A DNA stretch of 64,000 nucleotides from Antedon mediterranea (lineage: Eukaryota > Echinodermata > Crinoidea > Comatulida > Antedonidae): the NCBI RefSeq assembly GCF_964355755.1, contig NC_092673.1, positions 26,229,001-26,293,000 of the forward strand. The letters run 5' to 3'. Shown one piece after another: positions 51,244-63,166 of this stretch. The translations under genes and the position numbers were made by a program. Each line of letters begins with the position of its first letter. The first letter of the stretch is position 1. Below the pieces are notes generated by a model. It searched no databases, was not told where the DNA came from, and saw only the letters and a list, made by a program, of their open reading frames with translations.

Positions 51244-51874
51244 CGGAGGATATAACAATTTGTTTTAAATGAGAGTGGTATATACTCTCACAATGAAATT
51301 TACCAAAATATAGTATCAAATTTAGGCTAAATCAGGGATTCTACTCGAGCATAGGATTATAAATAGTCATATGATATATTTAATACCAAAGAGCATGGAC
51401 TATAATCATTACACATCCACACGTGCAAAGTCAAACAGGGAGTGATTCGTAACAAGCAAAATCTCACTTAATCAGAACATGCGCTAATTAGTCAAGTCTT
51501 TGCAAGTACTTTGAACTGCGTAATCAAGTGCCAACGGCTAATATTACGCCCTGTTCTTAATTCTTTTTAATCTATGTATTTATCTATGTTTTTTATGCTA
51601 AATATATTAACATCAAATACAATACAACTGCCGTTGAGACTTCAATTAAATGTTAGGATTGTCAATTAAAATCATTTTTTGGAACTAGGGGGTTTATAGG
51701 TTGTCGGCATATAAGATGTATCTCATGTTATGTAGAGTGACAACCTTTTTGTTTAATATTACAGTAAGTTGAGAAACTAGTAATTGATCAACCTAATTAC
51801 TAGCCTCTTTTATTCATACTGTAGTCTAACCTGTAAAACCATAAAAGTTGCTTTTTGACTCTTTTCAATTGAAG

Positions 51875-51983
51875 AATTCCACATTTGAAATTGTTTGAAG
51901 AATCTCTAATTAAGAACCTGAATAGAAAGGTGGATCAAGTGACCTCTAACCTCTCCAATATGGCTACGGATGAGCAAGGAAAG
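51875..51983 (+). CDS. Candidate plus-strand coding exon, unknown protein
   Basis: After a pyrimidine-rich tract (ctttttgactcttttcaattgaag) a 109-nt segment stays open: one base, then 36 codons reading IPHLKLFEESLIKNLNRKVD and QVTSNLSNMATDEQGK. It stops exactly at a strong GTAAGC donor. The peptide is charged and amphipathic, coiled-coil-like, and free of the K/N/I/F low-complexity bias of chance ORFs here. It has no start codon at its head, so it would be internal (phase 2-base carry in, phase 0 out). I could not find its neighbouring exons. It lies antisense inside the giant TIA1-type intron, so it could be a nested gene or a decayed exon. Confidence 0.4.
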
Positions 51984-52884
51984 GTAAGCTATTTGTTCAT
52001 GATTAACAAGTCTCCATACTGACCACATGTTTTTATTTCAACCATATGGTTTAAAGAAAAACATAGCTTGAACAATATCATCATTGACAAACTTATTGGA
52101 AAGGACAGACAACTGAATTAATACTATAATAGTTAATACACAACAGAACATATTGGCTTTTGGAAAGGCTTTTGCATTTCAGTTTTGCTGTACATGGAAC
52201 TACACCAAAAATTTAATTTCAGTTTTGAATTTAATTAATTGCTGCAAATAGAAATTGAAATAAGGTGTCTAATTTTTATTTCACTTTTGTGCCGAATGAC
52301 CGAATTCTGTACAAAAGAACTTCAGGTTGCTTAAGGACATTGACAACTATGAATGAATAAAACATTTGTTTTTTTTTATTTTATGTCTTTTCGCACATGT
52401 GACCAAGAATTACCAATAGTAAATTAATCACTGGCTTATCAGATAGATGGTAAGCACCCTGATACAGGGGCTATTTTGTGTACCAGTTCATTATCATCTC
52501 GAATGCTGGACTGGGTTCTTTAAGTGGACACGGGTAAACTGTGTACATTGGACCTACAGTACGGTTTATAGTCTTATCCGAGAAGACAGGTTCCATCACC
52601 AAATTAGTTAATATGATTGCAAATATGGGATAATTGTGTGTACTTTTATTTTAATGTGCAATGGTTACATTTGGTTACGCATGACTGGTTCTTGTTCATT
52701 CATTGTTATTGTAATCTCTTTTTAAAATGTTAAGCATAGATTCTCAAACAAATAGAATCCATCTTGGATTGTTCACATTTTTTATTATATTTATTAAGAA
52801 TAATAATGAAGTAGTTCTACACAAATATAAATTATTAAACAACACCTGCAAATAATGTACATAAAAAAAATGAATATATAACAA

Positions 52885-53040
52885 AGTATTATGTTACACC
52901 CAAATGCATTTAAAATCTGGCATGACCCATATAAAATATAACTGGATAAATTGGCAAATATAGAATATATTTAAAGTCGATCAATATTAAGTTGCATGAA
53001 AATGCGTTTAAAATGTGGCGTGACCCAGATAACTTGAAGT
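52885..53040 (+). repeat. Imperfect direct repeat, 98-bp period
   Basis: AAATGCATTTAAAATCTGGC, then ATGACCCA (52902), matches AAATGCGTTTAAAATGTGGC, then GTGACCCA (53000). It lies just outside the left end of the 53221-54974 element. Confidence 0.65.
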
Positions 53041-53220
53041 TGGATTAATAGGTGTAATCAACTAGAACTATTTTAAGAGCGAAACAGGACCATCGCAAAA
53101 TCACCGGAATATTAATTCACACACTGGCATTAAGTTTATAGTCGTTTATTTAATGCTATGCGAGTAAAATGATAATACTGAAGTACACTTTTAGAATTGA
53201 CAAAAATAAATCTAATTCCT

Positions 53221-54974
53221 ATATGTGACCTGCTCTGGCATAGTGAAACATAACTCGCTGATCTTTATTCAGTGTATTGACCTATAGAAGTACTATGTAC
53301 GTTAAAAATCACTATCTTGGTGAAAATAGGGTTTTCCCCTTTTTGGAATCTACAACTATTTAAGAATCTAGATCAAGTTTCATTTTGTGTGAATTAAGTT
53401 TATAAAAGGGCTAAATAAGTGATTTTAATGAGTTCCTTTTTTGTCTTGATTTCATTTTGTTGCAAAAAAATGAAATAAAGTGCATGAAACACTGTTAGAA
53501 AACTGTGCAGTTTATGAAAATATTTGTATAGCTACCTTTAGAAACATGGTAGAGTCTGAAAATTTAAATATTCATAAGCCATATTCAGTGGGTATTTCAA
53601 GTGGTTTTCAATATTTTTGGCTTCTTCAGCGGGAATTAGAGGAGGTAAAAAGCTTCTCTGACGTGATTTTTACACAACAGAAATCCGTTGTCAAGGATAC
53701 GCCACGTAATGGCTAGCGCGTAGTAGAAATACAGTACTGTAATTGGCTTATCCTTATAATGACCTTTGACCTGTTTACTTTTTACGCGGAGAAGAGAGTG
53801 TAAACAATTCAGATTTAAGATAATCTATGGATCTAGTCTAGGGCCTAGGTCTAGGCCAAATACAATGACTAAAAAATAAAAACACAATGAGAGTAGCAAA
53901 GGACCTGATATTAAATTATTACAGCCAGTGTAGTGACTAGCCTAGGCCTACTAAGTAGCCTTTTGGACTCCAGGCTGGGTCCTTCTAGGCCTACTTGTCC
54001 TAGCCTAGCTAGGCCCTAGGGTAGGCCTAGCAGGTCTAGACTAGACTAGCTAGGCCTAGGTAGGTTAGCTAGGTAGGTTGCAGGGCAAATAGGCCTAGCT
54101 AGGATAGGTAGGCTAGGCCTAAGTGGCACTTTTATTTGCCTACATATCACATAGGCCTACCATATTTATTGTTTTTACATAATAAGTATTGTATTAATTC
54201 ATGTTATTGTAGGCTATGATTATGCCCTTACACCAACATAATTTCATGAACATTACACAATTGTAAGTAAATGCTTAAAACAAACTTAATACATTAGTAT
54301 GTGCTTAAAACATATCCATTATTTAATTGATTAAAGCAATCGCATAATGTTATTTAAGTTGTATTTGTTATCTAATCAGCAGGCACTACACAACTAAAAT
54401 TTAAATTATTTAAGTAACTTTTAAGAACATACTTAAATCCAGTAGTTCAAGAAATGGTATTTAATGTTATATAACTTAATTTATTGTATACATTCTTAAT
54501 TCTTAAAGAATAATACAGTTTTTTTAGTGTAAAAACATTAATTTACCCCCTTTTTTACCATTTTAAGCAAGTGCTTAAAAGAAACACAAGTATGTACTTA
54601 ACATAAAATGTGGAAATATTTTTTGTATGCATTGTCACAGTAATCAATATCCTACCACAAAACATTTCATTGTATCATATTTTGTGATTGTGTGATACTT
54701 AGAAAGTATACACTATTAGATTAACAAATATTAATTTGTGTTGTTGTTTTATAAAATAACATTGACATTCAATCATGATTTTCTCAAAACTGTTATTTGT
54801 ATATTTCTTTATACATGCTTCGACTTAACGTACAATATCTCGGGATCCCCTTCATGTTAAATATTAAGTTTGGTATCATTGTAAAGGATATAACATTTCC
54901 TACCAGATAGAATACAAATCTGAAAAATTTAAATTTTCGACTTATGTTTCACTTTGCCAGAGCAGGTCACATAT
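53221..54974. mobile_element. 1.75-kb element with 33-bp inverted ends
   Basis: The left 53221-53253 begins ATATGTGACCTGCTCTGGCA. The right 54942-54974 is its reverse complement with one mismatch. The interior holds a 78-codon open stretch (53480-53716, product not recognised), a perfect DR1-type motif (TGACCTTTGACCT, 53760-53772) and a TAGGCCTAG-rich palindromic array (53829-54121). No target duplication is seen at these exact ends and no transposase is recognised. It could be a non-autonomous DNA element or a decayed larger one. Confidence 0.65.
53829..54121. repeat. TAGGCCTAGC palindromic low-complexity array
   Basis: Dense irregular repetition of TAGGCC, CTAGGCCTAG and GCTAGCTAGG-type words on both strands makes a GC-rich island in AT-rich DNA. 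The same vocabulary occurs at 16385-16490. Confidence 0.7.
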
Positions 54975-55890
54975 CGGCAAATAACATATGAACTAATAAA
55001 GGCTTAAATAAAATAGTGGTAAAATTTGATTTCAAGTTTTATCTACCACAATCAAAAATCTTGAAGATTGCATTGATTCCATCAGATTAGCAAAAATACA
55101 GGAGTCCTGTTAATTAACAAAACCATGTTTATCGGGCTTATACATATGCACACATTAAATTAAAGCAGCAAAGCGATCTAACATCCCGAAACAGAAGCTT
55201 TTTAACTGAAAACCTTATATTATAAATAACAATTAGAAAGTTACAAGACCTGCTCATTCAAATCAAGTTATAATAAAGTTGTTAAACTTCTTACAGACAA
55301 AAGCGCAGAGTACAACTCATAGCTCAACAGTACAGTATTACCATGGATCTTGGGCAAATGCTTTTTTTTGTTTGAAGTCTTTAAAAATTTCCCCCAGGCT
55401 CTACGAAATGAAAGGAGACCTCTTTTAAAAATAATTGCTTTCACCATGCTGAAAAACACAGAAATCAATGAATATACGGTTTTATGCGATATACTGGTAC
55501 TGTCTTTATTACTGGTAGCCAAGTTAAGACAGCTCTACCACTCAGCAGTGTAAATTAATATCATTAAAAATTAATGTATAATTTATTAAACTGCGGCTAC
55601 ACTTTCAGCAAGTACTATCTTGCGTTATTGGTATCTATTTCAACCATTATTATTATTTATGACGTTCGAATGGATTAGTTACACCTTTCCAATGAACAAC
55701 CTAAACATTTTCCATGTTCGCATTTCTACAGCCGCCACATCTCGTGAATGCAATACAGCCCCGCATTTATTAAAGACCTATTTAATTAAATATCTACCCA
55801 GAGATGTCTAATCTTATTTCATCCATTTTTTATTAAATTTTACTGTTTACACATCCTTTGTAAACAAAGCCCACATGATACAATATGCTT

Positions 55891-55992
55891 AAGCCTTGTC
55901 TACACTATCAAACTTTATGTGACAAAAAAATGTGATGTGCCCATGGACATGATGATGTCATATCTCTACCATATTTAAGTAGACAAAGCTTT
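55891..55992. mobile_element. Truncated MITE copy (same family)
   Basis: The left end AAGCCTTGTCTACACTATCA and the following GTGATGTGCCCATG block are intact. The right arm is mostly deleted, leaving GTAGACAAAGCTT. Total length is about 102 bp. Confidence 0.7.
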
Positions 55993-56770
55993 ACTGTACT
56001 GTATGTACCAAATCCATACCAGGTATACTTAATTGGTATTAGGACGTACGGTAACACCAGGATTTAAGCGCAATTTAAGTAATTTGAACAATTACGATAA
56101 GACTATAATCCACTGTGTTGAATTATTTGCATTGCGCATATGTAATGCCGTTGCGTCCTAGTGGGAGCCAAATCGCATAGTTAAACTATTGTATTAAGAA
56201 TCTGTATCTAAGCTCCTTAGATACAAATAAAACCTACACAATCATCGGGATGAATGATTTCATAGACAAGCCATAGTAAAATCCCAACACTTAGTACCTA
56301 TTCCGCATAGATTTAAAATCCACATTTAAAATAATTTTCCCATTCTAGTCAATACTATCTTGTGTACAGTATTATGATGTAGTCAAATGTATTTTTATTT
56401 TAGTAACAATAATTCTGACATTTTAAATGCAATGAGCAAATTACACTAAAGATGATCCCTTTTAAATGCTTATTAAATCTCAATTATATTAAATATGCTA
56501 ATTATGATTGAAATCATTAAATTCTCGTCAAACTCGACTTGATGTAATCAATATAATCTATGACTAATAATGTAAATCAAGTAGATGGTTAGAAGCCAAT
56601 AATACTGCATATTTAAGTATGAACCATGTCTCAGTAATGTAATATATTATATTACAGATCTTTGCACTATTGCGACACCTGGAATTCAAATGTTCCCGAA
56701 ATTTACTAACGATATTTAAAAAAAAATTTGTGCCTGGGATGCTAAATACAAAATGACATGAAATCAAGAA

Positions 56771-56822
56771 ACCACCTTAAAGTGGGATTATATGGCTACC
56801 TAGCTCGGTTGGCACACTAAGA
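56771..56822 (+). mobile_element. Decayed tRNA-like SINE 5' end
   Basis: ACCACCTTAAAGTGGGATTA is followed by CTACCTAGCTCGGTTGGCAC. The latter is a good A-box (TAGCTCGGTTGG). No B-box follows, so this is a 5' fragment. Confidence 0.4.
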
Positions 56823-57463
56823 TAAACTTCCATTTTAAATGTATTTAGTTCTCTTTGAAGTTCGTAGATTGAGTTGCAATACACGCATACAAATATGGTA
56901 ATTTTTTCGAGCTTGAGAGTAGGGAAATTTAAAAGTTCTTGGATTGCATACCGGAAACGTTAAATTAGCCTTTAGTGTCATATTATGCACAGATGTTATT
57001 CCTGGAAATACATAAGTTCAGTTCAATAATTCATTTTCTAATCAATGATTACGGAATCGATAGCTTTATATAGCAAGTCAAAAAATCTTTGATGTCGGTT
57101 TAAAAAAAGTTCAAATAACGTATCGGGTTTCTCACTTCAATTGACCACGACACGGTACTGGATATGCCACACGACATTTTATCTTTGTTTTATTTTGTAA
57201 TTTAAAAAATCTAAGTTTTTTTGCAAATTCATACACTTTTATTATTGCATGGACATCTATAAAAGTTGCGTAAATTATGAATTACATCATTTATCCAAAC
57301 CATCATCCTGCGTAATCCTCTTGTAAACTCAATTCGATCGATTGTGCACCCAATGAGTGTAGTGTATTTTCAAAATTCAAAGGAAAATTATTTATATCAT
57401 AATTTTTATAAAACCTACCACCATGACACTAGCCTTATACTGTCATAGTTCAGCTGTGTTCAT

Positions 57464-57559
57464 CTACTGGCCTTCTTTTTTCCTTTCTTCTTTCGTTGTT
57501 GCTCTTGTTCGCAGTGTAGAAATTACAAATAGAATGCCGGCAATAATTGTCAGCTCCAT
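57464..57559 (-). CDS. Candidate small ORF, 31-residue membrane peptide
   Basis: ATG at 57559 has a favourable context (A at -3, G at +4). The reading begins MELTIIAGILFVISTLRT and continues ATTKEERKKEGQ before TAG. It has a hydrophobic N-terminal 13-16 residues followed by a strongly charged Lys/Arg/Glu tail, the layout of small single-pass membrane peptides, although the hydrophobic part is short. On the opposite strand the same bases form a long polypyrimidine tract ending in CAG, so the apparent basic tail may simply reflect a purine-rich stretch. It lies 0.6 kb after exon 58188-58286 on the same strand. Family not recognised. Confidence 0.2.
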   Translation of the reverse strand: MELTIIAGILFVISTLRTRATTKEERKKEGQ

Positions 57560-57984
57560 CGTGTATTAGCCAGGAATATTTCTTAGGCTACAATCTGTGC
57601 TACCATAAGACGCATTGTCGCATTAACTATAGGCCAAACATCAGCTTGCATGGGCATATTAGGTTACTACTAGTCAGTTGCATATTTGCCACAAGACTAT
57701 CCAACTCTCCATATGTACCACTCAAAACCCCAAACTGAATTTTCTTGAGATTCTAAATGTCTCAAATTTTTCATTTAAGTGCATTGGCAATACCAAAATT
57801 ACAGGAGAACCATACATAACAGGCAAGCCCAATAGTGTCCGATATTTGGAGTGTTGACTATACTACTGTAGGCAGTAAAGTTATGCCACAACTACCCCTA
57901 CTGTTGTTGACTACTATTGAGGATGTGCATTACTAGCCCTCACCCTATGTACACCACTACATTTTGTTTTTTAGTCGAGTCACA

Positions 57985-58053
57985 GTCTACTACCCCCAAG
58001 CCCTTAATGCGGCGAGGCCATAACCTAAAAGCCATACCCTATGGGTAGTAGAC
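57985..58053. other. 11-bp inverted repeat just inside the giant intron
   Basis: GTCTACTACCC (57985-57995) pairs with GGGTAGTAGAC (58043-58053) across a 47-base loop. It lies 135-200 bases after the 5' splice site of exon 58188-58286, so it would be in the pre-mRNA. Confidence 0.5.
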
Positions 58054-58187
58054 CGCAACAGCACTTGTCATGTTAATTTGGACATTCTCATACACCCATT
58101 GTTGTCACGAATCAACTAAAAAACTAAAGATGTTTTCCCTCTCTGTAAACAAGTACCATGAAGTTATTTCTCCATGCAAGTACTAAC

Positions 58188-58286
58188 CTTATTAAAAATT
58201 GACCGACCGTTGAGGGCGTCCATAGCTGATTTTGCTGCAATGTGGTTTTCAAATTCGACAAAACAGTACGGGTCATTACCAAGATG
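58188..58286 (-). CDS. TIA1: TIA1/TIAR-type protein, coding exon with RNP1 of RRM1
   Basis: A 99-nt phase 0/0 exon gives 33 codons with a clean acceptor (gttgatttcag) and a GTTAGT donor. It reads [18 protein letters not shown]…[19 protein letters not shown] is the characteristic RNP1 region of TIA1/TIAR RRM1, and [10 protein letters not shown] corresponds to the α2-β4 approach (family: AAMNGRKI.GK). The joint with the preceding exon (…[13 protein letters not shown]) reproduces the TIAR order …MITEHTSNDPYCF without gap. It is followed on the minus strand by an intron of about 44.7 kb. A 33-codon symmetric exon could be skipped without a frameshift, but that would destroy RRM1. Confidence 0.95.
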
Positions 58287-60700
58287 CTGAAATCAACAAG
58301 AATAAGGAAATAGATATAAATTAGTCAATTTATAACTTTCAATGCATATTTCAACAAGGATGGTGAGATTGATGCATGAACGATTTCATTATATAGTATT
58401 TATAAAGATTGTATGTATCACATATTTGAGGAAATTACCAAACATGGGGAACATATGCCTAAACCCATGAATTATTGTTACTCAATGCTAAAAAGAAGAC
58501 CATATACCATTGGCTTAACAGGTATACATACAATAACAATCCCACCGTAAAAAACATTTGTGTTCAATGAAAGGAGATATTTTCTAAATTTAGGAACAGA
58601 GTATCTCCTGCTCAAGTATAATTCCACCCAAAAACTTTTAAAACTCAGACACAACAATTACACAATTGTTAATGTAAAATGTAACCCATTAATTATTGCC
58701 GATTTGTTTTTTTGCCGGGTCCACTGGGATTCAGTCATATATGGTACTATAGTGAAAGCCTAAGTTCTATTCAATAAATGATGATTTCTGGCAACTTGTT
58801 TTAAACTTAGAAATGCATCCGTTTTTCAAATCATTCACAGCATTTAATAATTTACATTCATTCCAATTCACTTTGTTTCATATTGTTTTCCCGACTAATT
58901 GGCGATGATAAATCTAGCAGTACATGTATTTCATTGCAACAGTAAATTTGTAAATAAATTTTTAGAATATAGTTAAGTAATTTTCTGATATTATTTTCAT
59001 TCAATTTCTAGAATTTCTTTTATTCATCCACTATTTAAAATATCATTCACGTTGTTCGGTCATCAATTTAAACTGCTATTTTATGTTCTAAATTTAGAAA
59101 GTATTACATCAATAGTATCCAAGAATTATTTGAGGCATGGTTTAGGTAAACGCTTATCAATTTGTCGATTTGAAATAATCTTGTTGAACTACTGTGTGAA
59201 CAAGGCATTTGGGAGCTTTCAATTTGCGATGACCTACGACCTAACTAGGTCACCAGGACCTAAAAACCATTAAAACTGTTGTTAGGTGTAGAATGAGGAC
59301 ACACGTCCCAACATCCTTGCATGGCCACAACAAATTAACATGACATAATTGGGTCGTCACAAATTGAAAGTTCCCCATTATTTTAGTAAGGTCTACCAAC
59401 ATACTATAGGTGAGTGTACGCTAGTGTAGGCGCAAACCCAAATTTGTATTTGTGTGTGTGTACTGAGAGCCCAGTCCATTACATGGCAACAACCTAGCAT
59501 GTCTTTAATGAATTTAGTTGGTTTAACACACAACACTCACTTGTTGCTTTGTATGCAACACCCTTCAACCAACAATGTTTTAAAAAAAAAAAATAGGAAA
59601 GGAATAAATAGGAAAATATATCAATTATGAATTAAACAAATTGATTTACTACCTCAACCATTAACGTTGGCCAGGGATTATGACAAACAATTCCTGTAAT
59701 GAAATTATTAAAATAATGAATTTGACCGTAGATTTGTAATGGGCAGATGTTGGTGTGATTTAATCCCATTTTTATTTCTTCCAAAAACTCTTTATTAAAG
59801 GTCTTTTATTCAAACTTTTTTACATTGTCAACCTAAGAAACATTACCTTTAACAGACCCTCTAGTATTGTTTAATACTTTTTAAGCTGAAGCCCATTTTG
59901 TAGCTTATTAATATTTTATCAAAAGTCAATGATAAATATTGTTATTCACTAGTAATTAATTAATGTTAGATGAAATGTGATGACTTGACTGATCAATTGT
60001 TGTTGTTAATGTGATTAGTATAACATCATGTTACAGGGCATTGTTAGTAATAAATGACATATTTAAACACGACACACACAAGTAAACTGTTAATAATGCA
60101 TTTTAGTATAGAATATACAGAGTACATAAGTATGGCGGTGAAAACATTTGTTTTCGATTAGTAATTTTATGACGATTAGAAATTCACAATAACACTGATG
60201 TCTTTTTATAGTCCTGATATAATCAATATTAAGTGGTTTGGAGGTGGTGTCCACACGGGTTTGCGCAGGAGTTTTGGGGTATGTCAGGGAAAAATTTCAT
60301 TTTAAAATTTTGTTTAGCAATATTGCTAATCAAACTAATTTTTGAGTCGAGAAACATGGTTTTGTATTGTATTTTTTGCTATACAATTTTCAAAATGTGT
60401 AGCAATAAGGTTGTTTTGTATAGCTTTTTGCTATGCTACACTGGCGAAATTATTCCCTGTATGTGTACAGTTTGTGCAGTTTATACCCATGTTAGCATAC
60501 ATTCTTAAAAGTAGTGTATTGTGTATGAAAAGTCTACAAAATATGTGAAACATACGATTCACATTGGGTTTTAAAGAAAAGTATAGTAAATGCATATAAA
60601 AAAAGGTTCAAAATAAATATTTGACAGCGAATACAAACTTTGTTGTATTTAGGCTAATCAAAGACATTTTTTAAACCAATATTGTAATGAATTCTGGCAG

Positions 60701-60755
60701 GTACGCGGGAGATGATCAAACTAGGCCAACGGAACGAGATAAACGGCAAGAATAA
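60701..60755 (+). CDS. Weak candidate terminal exon, plus strand
   Basis: Following an acceptor-like gaattctggcag, one base and 17 codons read YAGDDQTRPTERDKRQE and then TAA. The charged composition and CpG-containing codons differ from the neighbouring AT-rich DNA. Nothing links it to another exon, and a 17-codon open stretch is well within chance. It is in the 58287-63166 intron, antisense. Confidence 0.12.
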
Positions 60756-61349
60756 TTTGATATTCAACTAAGCTCAAAGAACTTAGCAGATGTATCGAGA
60801 ACGTTGTCAGTCTACAACCTATTCTAAAGGTAATAATAACCAAGTTTATAAACTGATTGAAATATTTGGATCATAATTGTTGCCATGATGAATTAACAAT
60901 ACTCAACCAATTCATAGAAAATACCTACAAGGCGTACTATATACATTAACTAAAGAGAGGAGAGGAGATAACGTGAAATCGGATACTACGAAACTGTCAA
61001 TGCGTTGTAACCTACTGTATGTCAGACATTGTGATTAGCAAGAATGACGGATATTGCATTAAAATTCAACATCAAACAATGATAGCGTCGACTGCAGGTT
61101 TTACGACGCTTGTTTTGCCCATAATGTATCCCTTACGAAATCAGAATTCACATATGATAAATAATTCAAAATGTACATAATTATCCTTACAAATACCAAA
61201 TTGCGGAAACATGAGAAAAATGCTCAGAGAATAATTAAACTTTAAATATTCTTTTAAACAATTCTAAAAAAATTCACCCTATCATTTTTATAATAAGGGG
61301 GATTTGCTGCAAATGAGAAGCTCCTCTTCAAACAAGATCTTTTTACATT

Positions 61350-61511
61350 AAGCTCTGTCTACACTATCAAACTTTATGTGACAAAAATGTGATGTGCCCA
61401 TATATGGACATGATGATATCATATCATCATATTTGTGCATATCACTACCATACAGTATTTGGGCACATCACACTTTTTTGTCAAACTAGTTTGATAGTGT
61501 AGACAGAGCTT
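61350..61511. mobile_element. Full-length MITE with long inverted ends
   Basis: A 162-bp element starts AAGCTCTGTCTACACTATCA and ends with its reverse complement, with further inverted blocks (GTGATGTGCCCATAT against ATTTGGGCACATCAC). It is a palindrome over most of its length and has no coding capacity. It is the best-preserved copy of a family with members at 37686, 48266 and 55891. No clear target duplication is visible. Confidence 0.8.
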
Positions 61512-62559
61512 CACACTAGCACTTGATCAATTTTAAACAAATTATAAGGCTAGCGTAGATATAAAATGGGCTGAAACATCGAACAACGTTTGACAAAAAC
61601 ATAATTTTATATCTGAAAAAGGAACTATAGAGGGCAAGAAGCTTGAGGGTTTATTCTAAATTTTACAAAAGACTATAGATGGCAGCAAACACAACTAATA
61701 CCTAATCACACACAATTATAAGACGTGGACTTATCCAGGTGGGGATCTTCTCGTCAGTTCTGCCGAGAAAAAATGTAACATTTTAGAATCGTACCAAGAC
61801 TCGGAAAACACAAACAGTTCAAACAATAAATGATTAAAAAAGAACTACATTTAAATGTTTAATATTTTTTCACTATACACTTTTATTGTATGGTAATGAA
61901 GTAATATAATTTGGCATAAAATCCTATTTACAACCTTGTATCAAAGATGGTGCAAATATTTAGGATTTACGATACAATAAAATTGTTTTTCATCCAGATT
62001 TTTTAATGAAAGGATGCGCCAATTTTGAAGATCTACAATCAAAATGAAACTAATAATTGCTAATTTATACAGACGCCTTTGTTGATTTATAATTACCATA
62101 AAGACATACATTTTGGTAGATGGTTATGACATTATTCATTATCATCAACACACAATGCGGGAAAATGCGATGCAATCGTCATACCTTTTGTTGCTATATA
62201 CCAGGCAACATACTGTATCGTTCGTTATCTTTTCTCAATGTCAATCAATGTTTTGTATTTTGTATATGTCCAACACAATGCAATAAATAAATAATTCACT
62301 ATTATAAGCGAATATCCATGTTGTTAAATAATTGTCGTATTCGATTGGGAACTTTCGTTGTCAACGTAAAGATTCATTGAGTACTTTTTGTATTCGAATT
62401 GTAAATTTGTGCTCAACAGAAAGTCATTCGAATAGAAAACGTACCTATGTCACAAACACTTGTTTTGACTGAAGGAGGCATCAACGCAACAATCGCAGAC
62501 CATAACAGCTTTCAAAAGACTCTGCGTCAAATTTAGAAGCCAGTTCGACTTTTTGGATG

Positions 62560-62872
62560 TAATTGTGCTGGGCAAAGGTGGATGGAAACTCCCACATTTA
62601 CAGTCCACGCCTACAGCTTATTTTAAAGTCTTCCAACCAGCCTAATTTTACGAAACACCCACCCAAAATGTGGGTACCTGAAAGAACTATTTGTTCCGAC
62701 CCCACTTTTTGACACACTATCCAAAGTATCGATAAGCAAGCCTGCGAGCTACAGCGATTTTAATTGCTTTTGCTTATCCTTGCCTCCTTAGATTTCCACC
62801 TGTCTTGTTTTTGTTACCTTGTTTTAAATGCATTTCGATTTTAAAGGCTAAATAAAGAATGAATGAATGAAA
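62560..62872 (+). mobile_element. Probable 3' end of a non-LTR retrotransposon
   Basis: A GC-richer stretch without ORF ends in AATAAAGAATGAATGAATGA, a simple-repeat tail of the kind left by L2/CR1-like LINEs. No reverse transcriptase is present, so only a 3'-UTR fragment is claimed. Confidence 0.4.
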
Positions 62873-63166
62873 TCCATAGACTTCTCTATAGCTACAACCA
62901 TGCAAATTCATGTGGAAACATTCCCATGATCAGGATTTTGCTTTGTAATTTTAATTCAGTCTTCGGAGGACAACAGCTTTTGTTAAACTACAGTAAAAAA
63001 TATTCTATTACCTTTGTTAGTATTATTGAATGGAAACCAGTGCGTATGATAATTGTAAGTCACACTAATCTTAATAAGTATATTTACTTTGTAAATTTAA
63101 TAATTCATTTCATCATATTCAAGGAAAACATATGGTACATGTTTTATGTAAACGTTGTATACTTAC

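Larger units (their letters stand above)
50574..58187. other. Giant intron, promoter-proximal part
   Basis: Besides the candidate exon, the 53221-54974 element, a MITE remnant and the small ORF listed separately, I see only AT-rich intron with short simple repeats. Confidence 0.55.
58287..63166. other. Intron between the first two visible TIA1-type exons
   Basis: About 4.9 kb holding one MITE (61350-61511), a LINE-like 3' end and a short GT repeat near 59450. The 103-codon plus-strand ORF at 62863-63174 overlaps the real exon antisense and is taken as chance. Confidence 0.6.

Noticed and set aside
57471-57524. Excellent polypyrimidine tract plus CAG acceptor on the plus strand
   Set aside because: The sequence after it has stops in every frame within a few codons and no donor. 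The tract is the complement of a purine run.
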